From: Planctomycetaceae bacterium
GTDB lineage: Bacteria > Planctomycetota > Planctomycetia > Planctomycetales > Planctomycetaceae
Direction of reading: 5' to 3'
NCBI GenBank assembly: GCA_020638955.1
Contig: JACKHO010000008.1
Span: 62,001 to 126,000 of the forward strand
DNA: 64,000 nt
Positions 55,844 to 64,000 of the stretch are shown piece after piece; the first letter of the stretch is position 1; each line of letters starts with the position of its first letter. The notes beneath the pieces were generated by a model. That model was not told where the DNA came from. It made no database searches and worked only from the letters and a program-made list of their open reading frames with translations. A program made the position numbers and the translations under genes.

Positions 55844-56608
55844 ATGGTAGATGTCTACGAGTCAACTTCGGATGACCAGGAGTTTCCGCCAATTACTGAA
55901 TTGAGCCCAATTCAGCGGCGGGTCTTGGGAACACTGATCGAGAAAGGGCTCACTACTCCGGATCAGTATCCGCTCACGGTCAAGTCCGCGACATCGGGAT
56001 GCAATCAGAAAAGCAACCGCTCGCCGGTCGTCAATTACCGCGAAGATGATGTCCTACGCGTGCTGGACGAATTGCGAGAAATGGGACTGGTTGCCGTTGT
56101 GCTCACCGGTGGTGGTCGGACTGAGCGATACCGGCACTATGTCCGGAAGCGGTTCCCGTTCTCAGAACCGCAAATCGCCATCATGGCCGAGTTGTGGCTG
56201 CGCGGCCGTCAGCAACTTGGCGAACTTCGGACTCGCGCCAGTCGTATGGTGCCTGTCGAAAGCCTGGACGATTTGCGATCGGAGCTGGAGTCGCTCTTGG
56301 CCGGAGGATTCATTCAGGCCAACGGCGATTTGGCACGGCGCGGCATTGAAGTCGACCACGCGTTCTACCGTGCATCCGAAGGAAAGCAACTTGAAAGAAT
56401 GTCTGAGGCGAGTAGCGTCAGCGAGGTGCCCTCCAGCACTGAAATTCGAACGCCTGCACCTGCATCAGACTCACTGGATCTGCAGAACCAGTTTGAACGT
56501 CTGCAAGATCAACACCGCGAATTGAAAGATCAGGTTTCCTCTCTGGAAGACGACGTCGCCGACCTGATGGACCAACTTCAGCAACTCAAACGGGACCTGG
56601 GTGTGTGA
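55844..56608 (+). CDS. YceH-family (DUF480) protein
   Basis: 254 residues from the ATG at 55844 (a TTG at 55811 is also open). The N-terminal block 'LSPIQRRVLGTLIEKGLTTPDQYPLTVKSATSGCNQKSNRSPVVNYREDDVLRVLDELREMGLVAV' and 'RHYVRKRFPFSEPQIAIMAELWLRGRQQLGELRTRASRM' match DUF480/YceH, a protein of two winged-helix domains. A C-terminal coiled coil (about 205-254) is an addition. The function is unknown in all bacteria. The stop overlaps the GTG start of the next gene (GTGTGA at 56604-56609), so translation of the two is likely coupled. Confidence 0.92.
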   Translation: MVDVYESTSDDQEFPPITELSPIQRRVLGTLIEKGLTTPDQYPLTVKSATSGCNQKSNRSPVVNYREDDVLRVLDELREMGLVAVVLTGGGRTERYRHYVRKRFPFSEPQIAIMAELWLRGRQQLGELRTRASRMVPVESLDDLRSELESLLAGGFIQANGDLARRGIEVDHAFYRASEGKQLERMSEASSVSEVPSSTEIRTPAPASDSLDLQNQFERLQDQHRELKDQVSSLEDDVADLMDQLQQLKRDLGV

Positions 56609-59600
56609 TCAAATCCAAAACGACACCAGACTCGTTTCGGCAGTTCGTTGCTGGATTGCTGTTCACTCTGTTGTTGTTTGGTTTGCACGGTGCACTCACT
56701 CCGGCATTGCTCTTCGCAGATGACGAGAGCGACGGTCCTATCGATGTCGAAAAAGCCGTTGAGGATCTCGTCGGGACCAAAGACGGGGAGTTCGCCAAGT
56801 CCATCCCCTTTGCAGCCGACCGCGACGTCGAGAAAGTGCTTGTCGCAGCAGAACAGGCCGCTGCAAGTGAAGACTGGTCACGCGTCGCCGAGTCGTTGTT
56901 TCGCGTACTGGACGAAGCAGATGACACTCTGGTTCATCCGAAAGGGGAGCAAAACACGTTCCGCCAAGCGGGTCAGGAAGCGCAGCGCATACTGAAAGCT
57001 GCCGGGCCTAATGCAATTCAAGCTTTTGAAAATCACGTCCGGGCAAACGCATCCAGTAAACTGAAAACGGCACTGGAAACTCAGGACATGGCTCAACTGA
57101 AATCGCTGAGCCGCAAGTTTCCATTTACAAGTATTGCACATGAAGCTTTGGAAAGACTGGCACTCGTCGAGCGGCAAAGAGGGCGCACAACGCTAGCTGC
57201 CGCTTACCTGCGAACCCGTTTTGACTCGGAGACCAATCCCCACGAACTTTTCGTGCGTCGACCGGATCTTGTTGTCAGCTATCTGGAAACGTTGGAGCAG
57301 TACCCTGCATTATTCCAACAGTTTCGCGAGCGATATGGCCAGCAACTCAACGAATTGGCAAACTCGGGCAGCGAGTTGATTCGGCCTCGGCTGCAACAAC
57401 TCCTGAAACAGTCAGGCAATACCAACGCGAACGCGCAGCAGCCATTACTGGTGGGACCACTCTCCGTTGTCCCACAGTGGGAACATCCATTTGCAGTCAG
57501 CCAGACGGCATCGGAAGAGCTTGATCGAGGTCTGCACGATTTAGCCGAGCACGGATTGAATCCTCCCCCCACCTGGCATGGAAGGCTGGTCAGCGGAAAT
57601 TGGGTGGTCTCTCATCCGACAGGAATTACGGCGCTCAACGCAACCACGGGTAAAGAGGAATGGTTCCTGCCACACGAATGGAACACGGCACTCGCGTATA
57701 CAAAGCAGAATGTTGGGGACGATCCACTGCGTGCCCGGTTGTATCGCTGGGAACTGCTCATGCGGATGCACGGCGAAACCACTTTCAATCGGCTCGAAGC
57801 AGATGAAAGCGGCATTTTCTATGTCGTCCCGGAGAATCCGTTGGCTTTGTTCCAAATTGGACCGGGAACCGGAGGAACACAGTTTCCAACGCAGTCGCTG
57901 GTTTGCCGCAATGCGGCAACGGGAGAAATGCGTTGGTCGACGCAAGGAGGGCAGTTGGCCCCCGTCTTCTTTGCCGGGCCACCCGTACGCGACGGCCACC
58001 TGTTGAACGTTCTTATTGAATCGCAAACGTCCGGCCAGTTTTGGCTGATGTCAATTGATGCAGAAACCGGAGCGATTGATCACGCTCAAGAACTGTTCGA
58101 GCCTGAGACCGACATCCAGCACGACCTGAAACGGATGAACCGCGCTGCAGTCGCTGTCCCCATTGGCGATTTGCTCTATTGTTCGACATGTGCGGGTGGA
58201 TTAGTCGCCGTGGACCGCATTTCCCACGAGTTTCGCTGGGCGTATCGATACCATCGAGATGACACCAACGTGCCCGGCAAACCAGTTCTGGCCTCACAAT
58301 CGGGGTCGGTAAAATATGAAAACTGGAATGGCTGGAGGCGCGTCGAGTTTCATCCCGTTGGAGAATCACAAGTTCTGTTTGCGACTCCCGAGTCACACAA
58401 AGTTCATTGCCTGGACAGCCTCGATGGACACATCATTTGGACCTGTGACGCCGTAAACGCGCAACAATTCGCAGGGTCAAATGAGTCCCATATGTTTCTC
58501 ATGTGTACTGATGAAATCCACATCCACTCACTTGCCGATGGACAACTCGTCGACCGCGTTTCGATTCCGGCTCCGAGCGGTGCGGGTGTCGGGGTCGGTG
58601 ACACATTTCTGTTTCCAACCTCACGCGGCGTGATTGCACAGTTCGACATGTCGACGCGTTCCACCACGGTTTCACGCGATTTCAAGAACTGGAATGACGG
58701 CGGAACTCTTCATCCCCGAGTTCTCCTGCAGGAGCAAGGGCAGGCCCTGCAGCTTTCGCATCGCACACTGCAGCGATTCGTACCGGCAGGCTTGACCAAT
58801 GAGCTGCCCGTGGTGAATCCGCCGCAAACGCTTGCCGACCTCGAAAACCGTTGTCGTCGACTCATTCAGCAGGAGCAAGCGGACGAGGCTGCCAATGCGC
58901 TCTTTCAGTTCTTCGGTTCGTTTGATGAAGAGGCGGTAAATCAATGTGTCGCCCAAATGGCTCTGGAACTCGCGGAATCATCCGGTCCGAGCCATGTCGA
59001 CAAACGCCTCCGAGACGAACTGCTCAAACATGGCTCGGCAAGTCACCAGTTCAGTTGGTGGCAGTTCACCTTGGCTGAGGCCTTGGAATCGAAGGATTGG
59101 GAACAGGCCGCTGCAGCCAGCCGCGAACTGTGGTCTCTCGATATGGAACATTCCCACGTAACGCTTGCCGACGGCACGGGTCGTTGCCGGGCTGACCGTT
59201 GGGTCCAGGGAGCCTGGATGCGATGTCTGAACCAACTCAATCAGAGCGAAACGCAGCAGGCTATCGATCCTGTCCAGAGTGAGCTTGATGTACTTCTCAA
59301 GAACGCGGTGATACCACGTGGACTGCTGGTGGAGCGACTTGGGCAACTTCCTTGGGGACAGCGACTGCGGGCGGTAGAACCCCCAGCCTGGAAAGACGAA
59401 TTAGAATTCGCACGGGCAGAACTCAGGCTCATTGAACAATCTGCCATGACAGAGGGGAGTATCCGCGAAGCGACGCAACTTCGCCTGGTGGAACTGTATG
59501 AAGACCGCAAAGAGGCAATTCACTGGTTCGAAATGTACAAGCGACTTCGCGAGTCACCCAGCGCTGACACACCTCCGGCCGCTGCATTCACCGAATTAAT

Positions 59601-61158
59601 CGAACGCTGGTCGAATAAACTCCCGGAAGCGGAACAGCAGCCGTTCGCTGCCTGGGGCGACCGCACGCCAACGCTTACAGAAAAGTTTCGAGTGTCTTCC
59701 GACATTCGCTTTTCTGGTGTACCTGTGTTGGCGGAACGCGGTTCGTTGGCCGATCGGTTGAATATCAGTGTGGACTGGCCGGGCGGTCAGGGTTTGCAGT
59801 TCTCGCATGCTGAATTGGGGCGACCATGGAAAGCCTATTCCCCCATTCCGGGACGCTTCCTCCGTTCGCAAATGGATCTCTCCCGCACCTGGGGACTGGG
59901 CCAGCAATGTATTGTGCAAATTGGCACCGAGTTGTTCGGGATTAGTCCGATGTCAATACATGGTGAGCGACGAGCGTTCATTCACTGGCCCAAACGGGGT
60001 ACCGCATCGGTCGACACACTGGGCGATCGTTCGCTCATTATGCTGGAGTTCTATGAAATACCACAGGAAGCACGGGTAGGGTTTTCGCGGCCAGCCAATC
60101 TCCTGGTGGATGACTATCAGCACGTGGTCGGTGCCGTCGGGCCTGTACGTCCGGGATTCTTCTGCGTGCAGCAGAAGGGAATGCTCGTCGCCTTTGATCC
60201 CATTACCGCGGAAGAACTGTGGCGGCGTTACGAACTTCCGCAGTACGCCACCTGCGTCGGAGATGACTCTCACGTAGCCCTCTGGGGCCAGGGCGACCGA
60301 GTTGCCAAAGTGTTGCGGGCAATTGATGGAACGTTTGAACGGTTCATCGATTTGCCTGACGAAAATTCCAGTAGTCTCCTGACACTTGGCGGCCACATGC
60401 TGTTAGCGCGTGGACAGCAGAATTTGGCGCCCAATAAGAAACAGGGAATTGGCGAAGGACTACTTCGTCATTTGGACGAAACTTCAGAGAATGACAAAAC
60501 GCCACTAACTCTTGAGTGGTGGAATGTCATTGAGGCCACCAGCATTTGGAAGCAGGACTTCGCAGCGGGGACCATTCCGTTCGAAATCGATCAGGAATGG
60601 ATTGGCGTATTGGAACCGGGCGGAACCATTCAAATTCTCGAAATACAAACTGGTGAGAGAATTGCTTCACACGTGGTAAAAGCTCCCAAAGAGGTGCATA
60701 AAGTCGCTTGTAGTGTGGGAGAAGAGACACTCCTCATTGCGATTTCTGGCGAAGTGAACGACCCCGACCTCCTTGCGACGAAACAGGTGCATGAAGGTTA
60801 CCGCCGCGAATTGGTGAACGGTCCGCTGCTTTGTCTGAATCGCAGCAATGGCGAGAAGTTGTGGGAATCGTTGTTGGAAAACACGGTATTTTCGCTGGAT
60901 CAACCGCGAGATTTGCCCGTGTTTGTGCTGACGTCATCCCGCATGGACGAAAAGAAGTCCGTCGCGCCGAGGTCAACGCTGGAGATTTATGATCGACGCA
61001 CCGGAGCGGAAATCTATCGCAACGAGGACGACGGTCCCAAATGGACGTACTACTCGATTTCGGGCGAATTGGAGACAAAGCGAATCCGCATCAAAACACA
61101 GCGTGTGCTATTTGAACTCGACTACAACGAGCCCGCTCCGGAAGAGTCGGCCAATTGA
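56605..61158 (+). CDS. 1517-residue PQQ-like propeller protein
   Basis: Starts at the GTG at 56605, which overlaps the yceH stop codon by four bases. It has a signal peptide ('FVAGLLFTLLLFGLHGALTPALLFA'). Residues about 60-330 are helical and TPR/tetratrico-like ('WSRVAESLFRVLDEADD', 'LGALVERQRGRTTLAAAYLRT'-type). Then come PQQ-like/BamB-type blades: 'WVVSHPTGITALNATTGKEEWFL', 'LLYCSTCAGGLVAVDRISHEFRWAYR', 'VHCLDSLDGHIIWTCD', and later 'FDPITAEELWRRYE' and 'LCLNRSNGEKLWESLL'. Length is far beyond BamB's 400, with two propeller-like halves. It is exported and of unknown role. Confidence 0.9.
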   Translation: MIKSKTTPDSFRQFVAGLLFTLLLFGLHGALTPALLFADDESDGPIDVEKAVEDLVGTKDGEFAKSIPFAADRDVEKVLVAAEQAAASEDWSRVAESLFRVLDEADDTLVHPKGEQNTFRQAGQEAQRILKAAGPNAIQAFENHVRANASSKLKTALETQDMAQLKSLSRKFPFTSIAHEALERLALVERQRGRTTLAAAYLRTRFDSETNPHELFVRRPDLVVSYLETLEQYPALFQQFRERYGQQLNELANSGSELIRPRLQQLLKQSGNTNANAQQPLLVGPLSVVPQWEHPFAVSQTASEELDRGLHDLAEHGLNPPPTWHGRLVSGNWVVSHPTGITALNATTGKEEWFLPHEWNTALAYTKQNVGDDPLRARLYRWELLMRMHGETTFNRLEADESGIFYVVPENPLALFQIGPGTGGTQFPTQSLVCRNAATGEMRWSTQGGQLAPVFFAGPPVRDGHLLNVLIESQTSGQFWLMSIDAETGAIDHAQELFEPETDIQHDLKRMNRAAVAVPIGDLLYCSTCAGGLVAVDRISHEFRWAYRYHRDDTNVPGKPVLASQSGSVKYENWNGWRRVEFHPVGESQVLFATPESHKVHCLDSLDGHIIWTCDAVNAQQFAGSNESHMFLMCTDEIHIHSLADGQLVDRVSIPAPSGAGVGVGDTFLFPTSRGVIAQFDMSTRSTTVSRDFKNWNDGGTLHPRVLLQEQGQALQLSHRTLQRFVPAGLTNELPVVNPPQTLADLENRCRRLIQQEQADEAANALFQFFGSFDEEAVNQCVAQMALELAESSGPSHVDKRLRDELLKHGSASHQFSWWQFTLAEALESKDWEQAAAASRELWSLDMEHSHVTLADGTGRCRADRWVQGAWMRCLNQLNQSETQQAIDPVQSELDVLLKNAVIPRGLLVERLGQLPWGQRLRAVEPPAWKDELEFARAELRLIEQSAMTEGSIREATQLRLVELYEDRKEAIHWFEMYKRLRESPSADTPPAAAFTELIERWSNKLPEAEQQPFAAWGDRTPTLTEKFRVSSDIRFSGVPVLAERGSLADRLNISVDWPGGQGLQFSHAELGRPWKAYSPIPGRFLRSQMDLSRTWGLGQQCIVQIGTELFGISPMSIHGERRAFIHWPKRGTASVDTLGDRSLIMLEFYEIPQEARVGFSRPANLLVDDYQHVVGAVGPVRPGFFCVQQKGMLVAFDPITAEELWRRYELPQYATCVGDDSHVALWGQGDRVAKVLRAIDGTFERFIDLPDENSSSLLTLGGHMLLARGQQNLAPNKKQGIGEGLLRHLDETSENDKTPLTLEWWNVIEATSIWKQDFAAGTIPFEIDQEWIGVLEPGGTIQILEIQTGERIASHVVKAPKEVHKVACSVGEETLLIAISGEVNDPDLLATKQVHEGYRRELVNGPLLCLNRSNGEKLWESLLENTVFSLDQPRDLPVFVLTSSRMDEKKSVAPRSTLEIYDRRTGAEIYRNEDDGPKWTYYSISGELETKRIRIKTQRVLFELDYNEPAPEESAN

Positions 61159-61165
61159 GTTCATG

Positions 61166-62338
61166 CTACTGTGCGAGTGACTTCGCACCCTGTGGCGAAC
61201 CAGAAATCGGCACTCCGCTGGGCAACGGCCTTGAGGCGACCCAGAAGCCGGAGTCGTGGGCCAGCTTCTTTAGCTCACGGTGGATTTCGAAACTGTCGGG
61301 ATAAACCCAGAAAGTGACGGTGCTGCTCGGACCAGCCGTCTGCAATGCGCGGCGGAATTCGGAACCAAGTTGCAATGCCTCGCTCGTCGTTTCGGCACGA
61401 AGATGACTTTCCGGATGAATAATCCAGCCGGTGACTGTCATGCGAATAGTACCCGGCCCCAGTCGCATTTCGTCAGCCAAGGAGAGCGAGTCGCGTTGCA
61501 GGATGTAGCTCATGGAAAAGCCGTCACGCGGACCAACCCGACCTTGAAACGAAGACTGCGTCAACATGATCTTCTTGCGCCGTTCGATATCCACCTGCAG
61601 CATTTCCGAAAGTTCCTTCACTGGAACATAGGCGACACGATTTTCCGCCAAGCGAAAGTGAACTTCCTTTCCCGTCACAATTCGCCCGACCGGCGTGAGG
61701 TAGTGCTCGACTTCCACGACGGGTGGCGGTTCCTCAACCAGTCGGCCAATTTGCTGCTGCATTCTTGTCAGTGCGGCATTCACCTCCTCGGCGGACTGGC
61801 TGGTGACCTCCAGCTGCTTGCGTTCCTGCGCCAACTCGCTTTGCTGACTCGTGGCTGCCCGTGCAAGCTGGTCTTTCTCCAGTTGGATTTGGGACTGCTC
61901 CACACGCAACTTGGCCAGTTGACTTCGGGTGAGTTCATTCTCTTTTTCAATGCGGGCCAGTTCACGTTGCAGGCGTTCGTATTCCGCCGTCAAATTCGCG
62001 GCAACCGCGGGAGCAGAAATTGGAGGAAAAGCCGGGATGGGCTCTTCCGGAACTTCAGCCGGTATTTCGGGGGGCGGCTCTGCGGGTGTTGGGAGTGAAC
62101 GAACAACGGCGGGCGCGGGCAAAGGTGGTGCTTCTACAACAACGGGTGTGTCGGGTTCCTTTGGTACCATATCCAGTTCTTGAGTTGGTTCGGCCTCAAC
62201 AACCGGCAATTCGACCGGAGCACGGCTCACGCGGAGGCCGGTCAAGACAATGAGAATAATCAGAATCCCGACGAGGTTTGCGACCACGTCGAGAAACGAG
62301 TCCGAACTGAATCCAATGCTGTCATTCCGACGCGCCAT
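61166..62338 (-). CDS. ExbD/MotB-like coiled-coil membrane protein
   Basis: 390 residues. One membrane helix near the N-terminus in 'RRNDSIGFSSDSFLDVVANLVGILIILIVLTGL', which has the Asp-containing 'D.FLDVVANL' pattern of ExbD/TolR/MotB stator proteins. A Pro/Glu-rich linker (about 45-115) leads to a coiled coil (115-205) and a C-terminal domain with 'TVTFWVYPDSFEIHRELKKLAHDSGFWVASRPLP'. It is encoded just after (6 bases) the other coiled-coil protein on the same strand, so they form an operon. A partner ExbB/TolQ/MotA-like gene would be upstream, outside the window. Confidence 0.82.
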   Translation of the reverse strand: MARRNDSIGFSSDSFLDVVANLVGILIILIVLTGLRVSRAPVELPVVEAEPTQELDMVPKEPDTPVVVEAPPLPAPAVVRSLPTPAEPPPEIPAEVPEEPIPAFPPISAPAVAANLTAEYERLQRELARIEKENELTRSQLAKLRVEQSQIQLEKDQLARAATSQQSELAQERKQLEVTSQSAEEVNAALTRMQQQIGRLVEEPPPVVEVEHYLTPVGRIVTGKEVHFRLAENRVAYVPVKELSEMLQVDIERRKKIMLTQSSFQGRVGPRDGFSMSYILQRDSLSLADEMRLGPGTIRMTVTGWIIHPESHLRAETTSEALQLGSEFRRALQTAGPSSTVTFWVYPDSFEIHRELKKLAHDSGFWVASRPLPSGVPISGSPQGAKSLAQ

Positions 62339-62344
62339 TGCTTA

Positions 62345-64000
62345 TTACTCCAGCACGTGTTCGGTTGAAGACTTCAGGCCCCAGGAGTGAACCACTTCAG
62401 CCACATGGCCCAGTTGCGCGTTCCCCCCGGGATGCACCACAAATGTCACTTGTGGACGCCAGACAAATCCCGAAGGCGCAGCCCCCCAGGAACGGACTTC
62501 CAGTTCAACCAGTGCGGCGATTTGCCGTTGCAGATCGAGCGAGTCACGGACATTCGCGAATGAAACAGATTGCTGTGCTGCACCAGCCCCGGAGGCAATG
62601 CGGTCGTTCCAAACGTCAATTGCCACTTCACGCTCTACGCCAATTGCCCCTGAGCGGGCCGTCGGGAACCGTAGTCGCGGCTCACCATTTCGTTGACCGC
62701 CACCTGCGGAACTTTGACCGAAATCGGGAAGTGCTGAGAGGGCCTCAGGCGTTCCCATCCCCGCAGTCGATGAGCCCGTTGTGGCCGAACCGCGTTGCGA
62801 CGAGCCCGCCGATGATGTTGCACCATTCGGAGCAAGGGCAGTACTCGACTCATCCCGGAATCCGCCAACGCCTTCACCTGGACGGAATGGTTGATCAACC
62901 GCCGGTGGAACAATACTCCCCGCACGCCCCTGTTGCTGGCCAAAGGGATTGGCCTGCTGTGAACCCGCGAAAGGATTCTCTCCCCCGTTTGAATTTCGCT
63001 GCGCCTCGGCTGAGCCAGTGTTGGATTGTGACTTTGGTGAATACAGCCGGCGACCACTTCCAAAATCATCGGGAGTAGGGGAATTCCTACGGTGTGGGCT
63101 GACCCATTCCGGGTTGGCGATTGCGTAAGGATCCTGCACGTTTCGCATCCGGTCGACTTCGGCCATGCGGAACGTGCCGCGTTCATCGGCAAAGGTCAAC
63201 GTCTCGGTATAGCGGCGGTCGCGCCCACCCGGAATGAACTGTGCTGCCGCCTCCTGCTTTCGCAATGATTCCTCAACCGCGCGACGACAGGCTTCGGCTG
63301 CCTGAGGATTCGACTCCGGCCAGGCCATTTCATCTTCATCGAGAACCAGTTCGTATCCCGCCTCGGCTTCTGTGCCTTCGAGTAGTTTGCGAGCCACATA
63401 GAAACCGGTCGTTCCGCCGGGACGGACGACGAGCAGCACATACGGCTTTTCAGAGTTTCCATTCCCCGCGGCTTGAGTTCGCTTCTGGAATTCAACCAAC
63501 GCTTCCACGCCCGCCCGCAAAGGATTGTCGTCGGGCAGGAACCCATTACAGTCGGCCGCGGAAATGGAGACTCCTTCGGCTGGAAAGTGGAAAGAGTCAG
63601 CCCGGCATTCAATGAGAATAGGCTTGCGGTTGGTCCCGGCCAGTGGATCGTGCGCGACAAGTGCAATACGTGGCTGCCGGTTCTTCTGGTCTTCGACGAG
63701 TTGCTGCTGATTCTTTCCGAGTTGCGCGAGCTGCTGCTCCTGCTCGCTCTTTTTCTGCTGGAGTGCCGTGTTCTGAGCCGCGAGTTGCTTCAACTGCTGC
63801 TCCATTTGCTCATTCGCACCTTGCAACTGACGCACATCTGCCAGCAGCGCATTGGTCTGGCTTTGGGTGGTCATCCAGTTGTGCTGTTCGGTCGCTAGCT
63901 GTTTTGCACGGTCGGAGTACTTGTCCTGGAGTGCCGAGAGCCTGGCGCGCATTTGCTCGTTGAGCTTCTGCTCCTGCAAGTTGCGTTGAGCGAGGCGTGC
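62345..64000 (-). CDS. large coiled-coil protein, N-terminus outside window
   Basis: Open to the window edge (the frame continues 'ARLAQRNLQEQ' before the first listed codon), so at least 552 residues. The N-terminal part is a long Gln/Glu coiled coil. Then two copies of one module: 'KPYVLLVVRPGGTTGFYVARKLLEGTEAEAGYELVLDEDEMAWP' (about 210-255) and a C-terminal 'PQVTFVVHPGGNAQLGHVAEVVHSWGL', like the end of the neighbouring ExbD-like protein. Between them is a long disordered Gln/Asn/Ser/Gly-rich region. It looks like an envelope-associated partner of the ExbD-like protein. Confidence 0.8.
   Translation of the reverse strand, partial: ARLAQRNLQEQKLNEQMRARLSALQDKYSDRAKQLATEQHNWMTTQSQTNALLADVRQLQGANEQMEQQLKQLAAQNTALQQKKSEQEQQLAQLGKNQQQLVEDQKNRQPRIALVAHDPLAGTNRKPILIECRADSFHFPAEGVSISAADCNGFLPDDNPLRAGVEALVEFQKRTQAAGNGNSEKPYVLLVVRPGGTTGFYVARKLLEGTEAEAGYELVLDEDEMAWPESNPQAAEACRRAVEESLRKQEAAAQFIPGGRDRRYTETLTFADERGTFRMAEVDRMRNVQDPYAIANPEWVSPHRRNSPTPDDFGSGRRLYSPKSQSNTGSAEAQRNSNGGENPFAGSQQANPFGQQQGRAGSIVPPAVDQPFRPGEGVGGFRDESSTALAPNGATSSAGSSQRGSATTGSSTAGMGTPEALSALPDFGQSSAGGGQRNGEPRLRFPTARSGAIGVEREVAIDVWNDRIASGAGAAQQSVSFANVRDSLDLQRQIAALVELEVRSWGAAPSGFVWRPQVTFVVHPGGNAQLGHVAEVVHSWGLKSSTEHVLE

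Overview
The window looks like a chromosomal piece of a planctomycete (phylum Planctomycetota, probably order Planctomycetales). Evidence: a DUF1559 type-II-pseudopilin-like protein with the N-terminal 'RRGFTLIELLVVIAI' signature followed by a small lipoprotein; two Tat-exported Gfo/Idh/MocA oxidoreductases; WD40 and PQQ-like propeller secreted proteins; a giant surface protein with the 'FESLEQRIMLSS' N-terminal box; a tetrahydromethanopterin (H4MPT) cyclohydrolase; and several lipoproteins. Coding is moderately GC rich, mostly in short operons on both strands.

Layout. 1-5.1 kb: end of a WD40 protein, a PQQ-propeller lipoprotein, a small secreted protein, the DUF1559 pseudopilin and its lipoprotein partner, closed by a strong terminator. 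5.2-6.3 kb (minus): a membrane protein and an unlisted 56-residue membrane protein. 6.6-10 kb: glycine cleavage genes gcvH-gcvPA-gcvPB. 10.1-11.35 kb: tyrS. 11.35-13.15 kb: a mobile-element hot spot with one intact REP-associated tyrosine transposase (RAYT), a broken tandem copy, a 3'-end remnant and four REP palindromes. 13.2-17.2 kb: a DJ-1/PfpI protein, small membrane and metal-ribbon proteins and a lipoprotein. 17.6-21.7 kb: class III PPK2 (minus), then mch, a membrane protein and moeA (plus). 21.7-25.2 kb (minus): two small lipoproteins, a Tat oxidoreductase and an ArsR-type regulator.

25.7-31.2 kb encodes one 1820-residue fungalysin-type metallopeptidase with cadherin and FG-GAP/VCBS-like repeats. 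31.2-36.5 kb (minus) holds a Baeyer-Villiger-type monooxygenase, a flippase-like membrane protein, a lactate/malate dehydrogenase and a second Tat oxidoreductase. 36.8-39.7 kb: an ArnT-like glycosyltransferase and two small genes. 39.8-46.4 kb (minus): metG, ppdK and a PaaK-like ligase. 46.4-51 kb: a small hypothetical, an MGMT-fold DNA-binding-like protein without the reactive Cys, a methyltransferase, a class IV aminotransferase, an amino-acid-kinase family protein (possibly methanofuran-related) and rdgB. 51-54.3 kb (minus): ppk1 and truD. 54.5-61.2 kb: an LRR lipoprotein, a YceH-family protein and a 1517-residue PQQ-propeller protein. 61.2-64 kb (minus): two coiled-coil, ExbD/MotB-like membrane proteins; the second runs off the window.

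Working together: gcvH/PA/PB and mch belong to one-carbon metabolism (moeA, which makes molybdenum cofactor for formate- or formylmethanofuran-type enzymes, sits in the mch operon). ppk1 and the class III ppk2 form a polyphosphate synthesis/use pair. tyrS, metG, truD and rdgB are housekeeping. At least five families of intergenic palindromic repeats occur. No rRNA, tRNA or CRISPR was seen.
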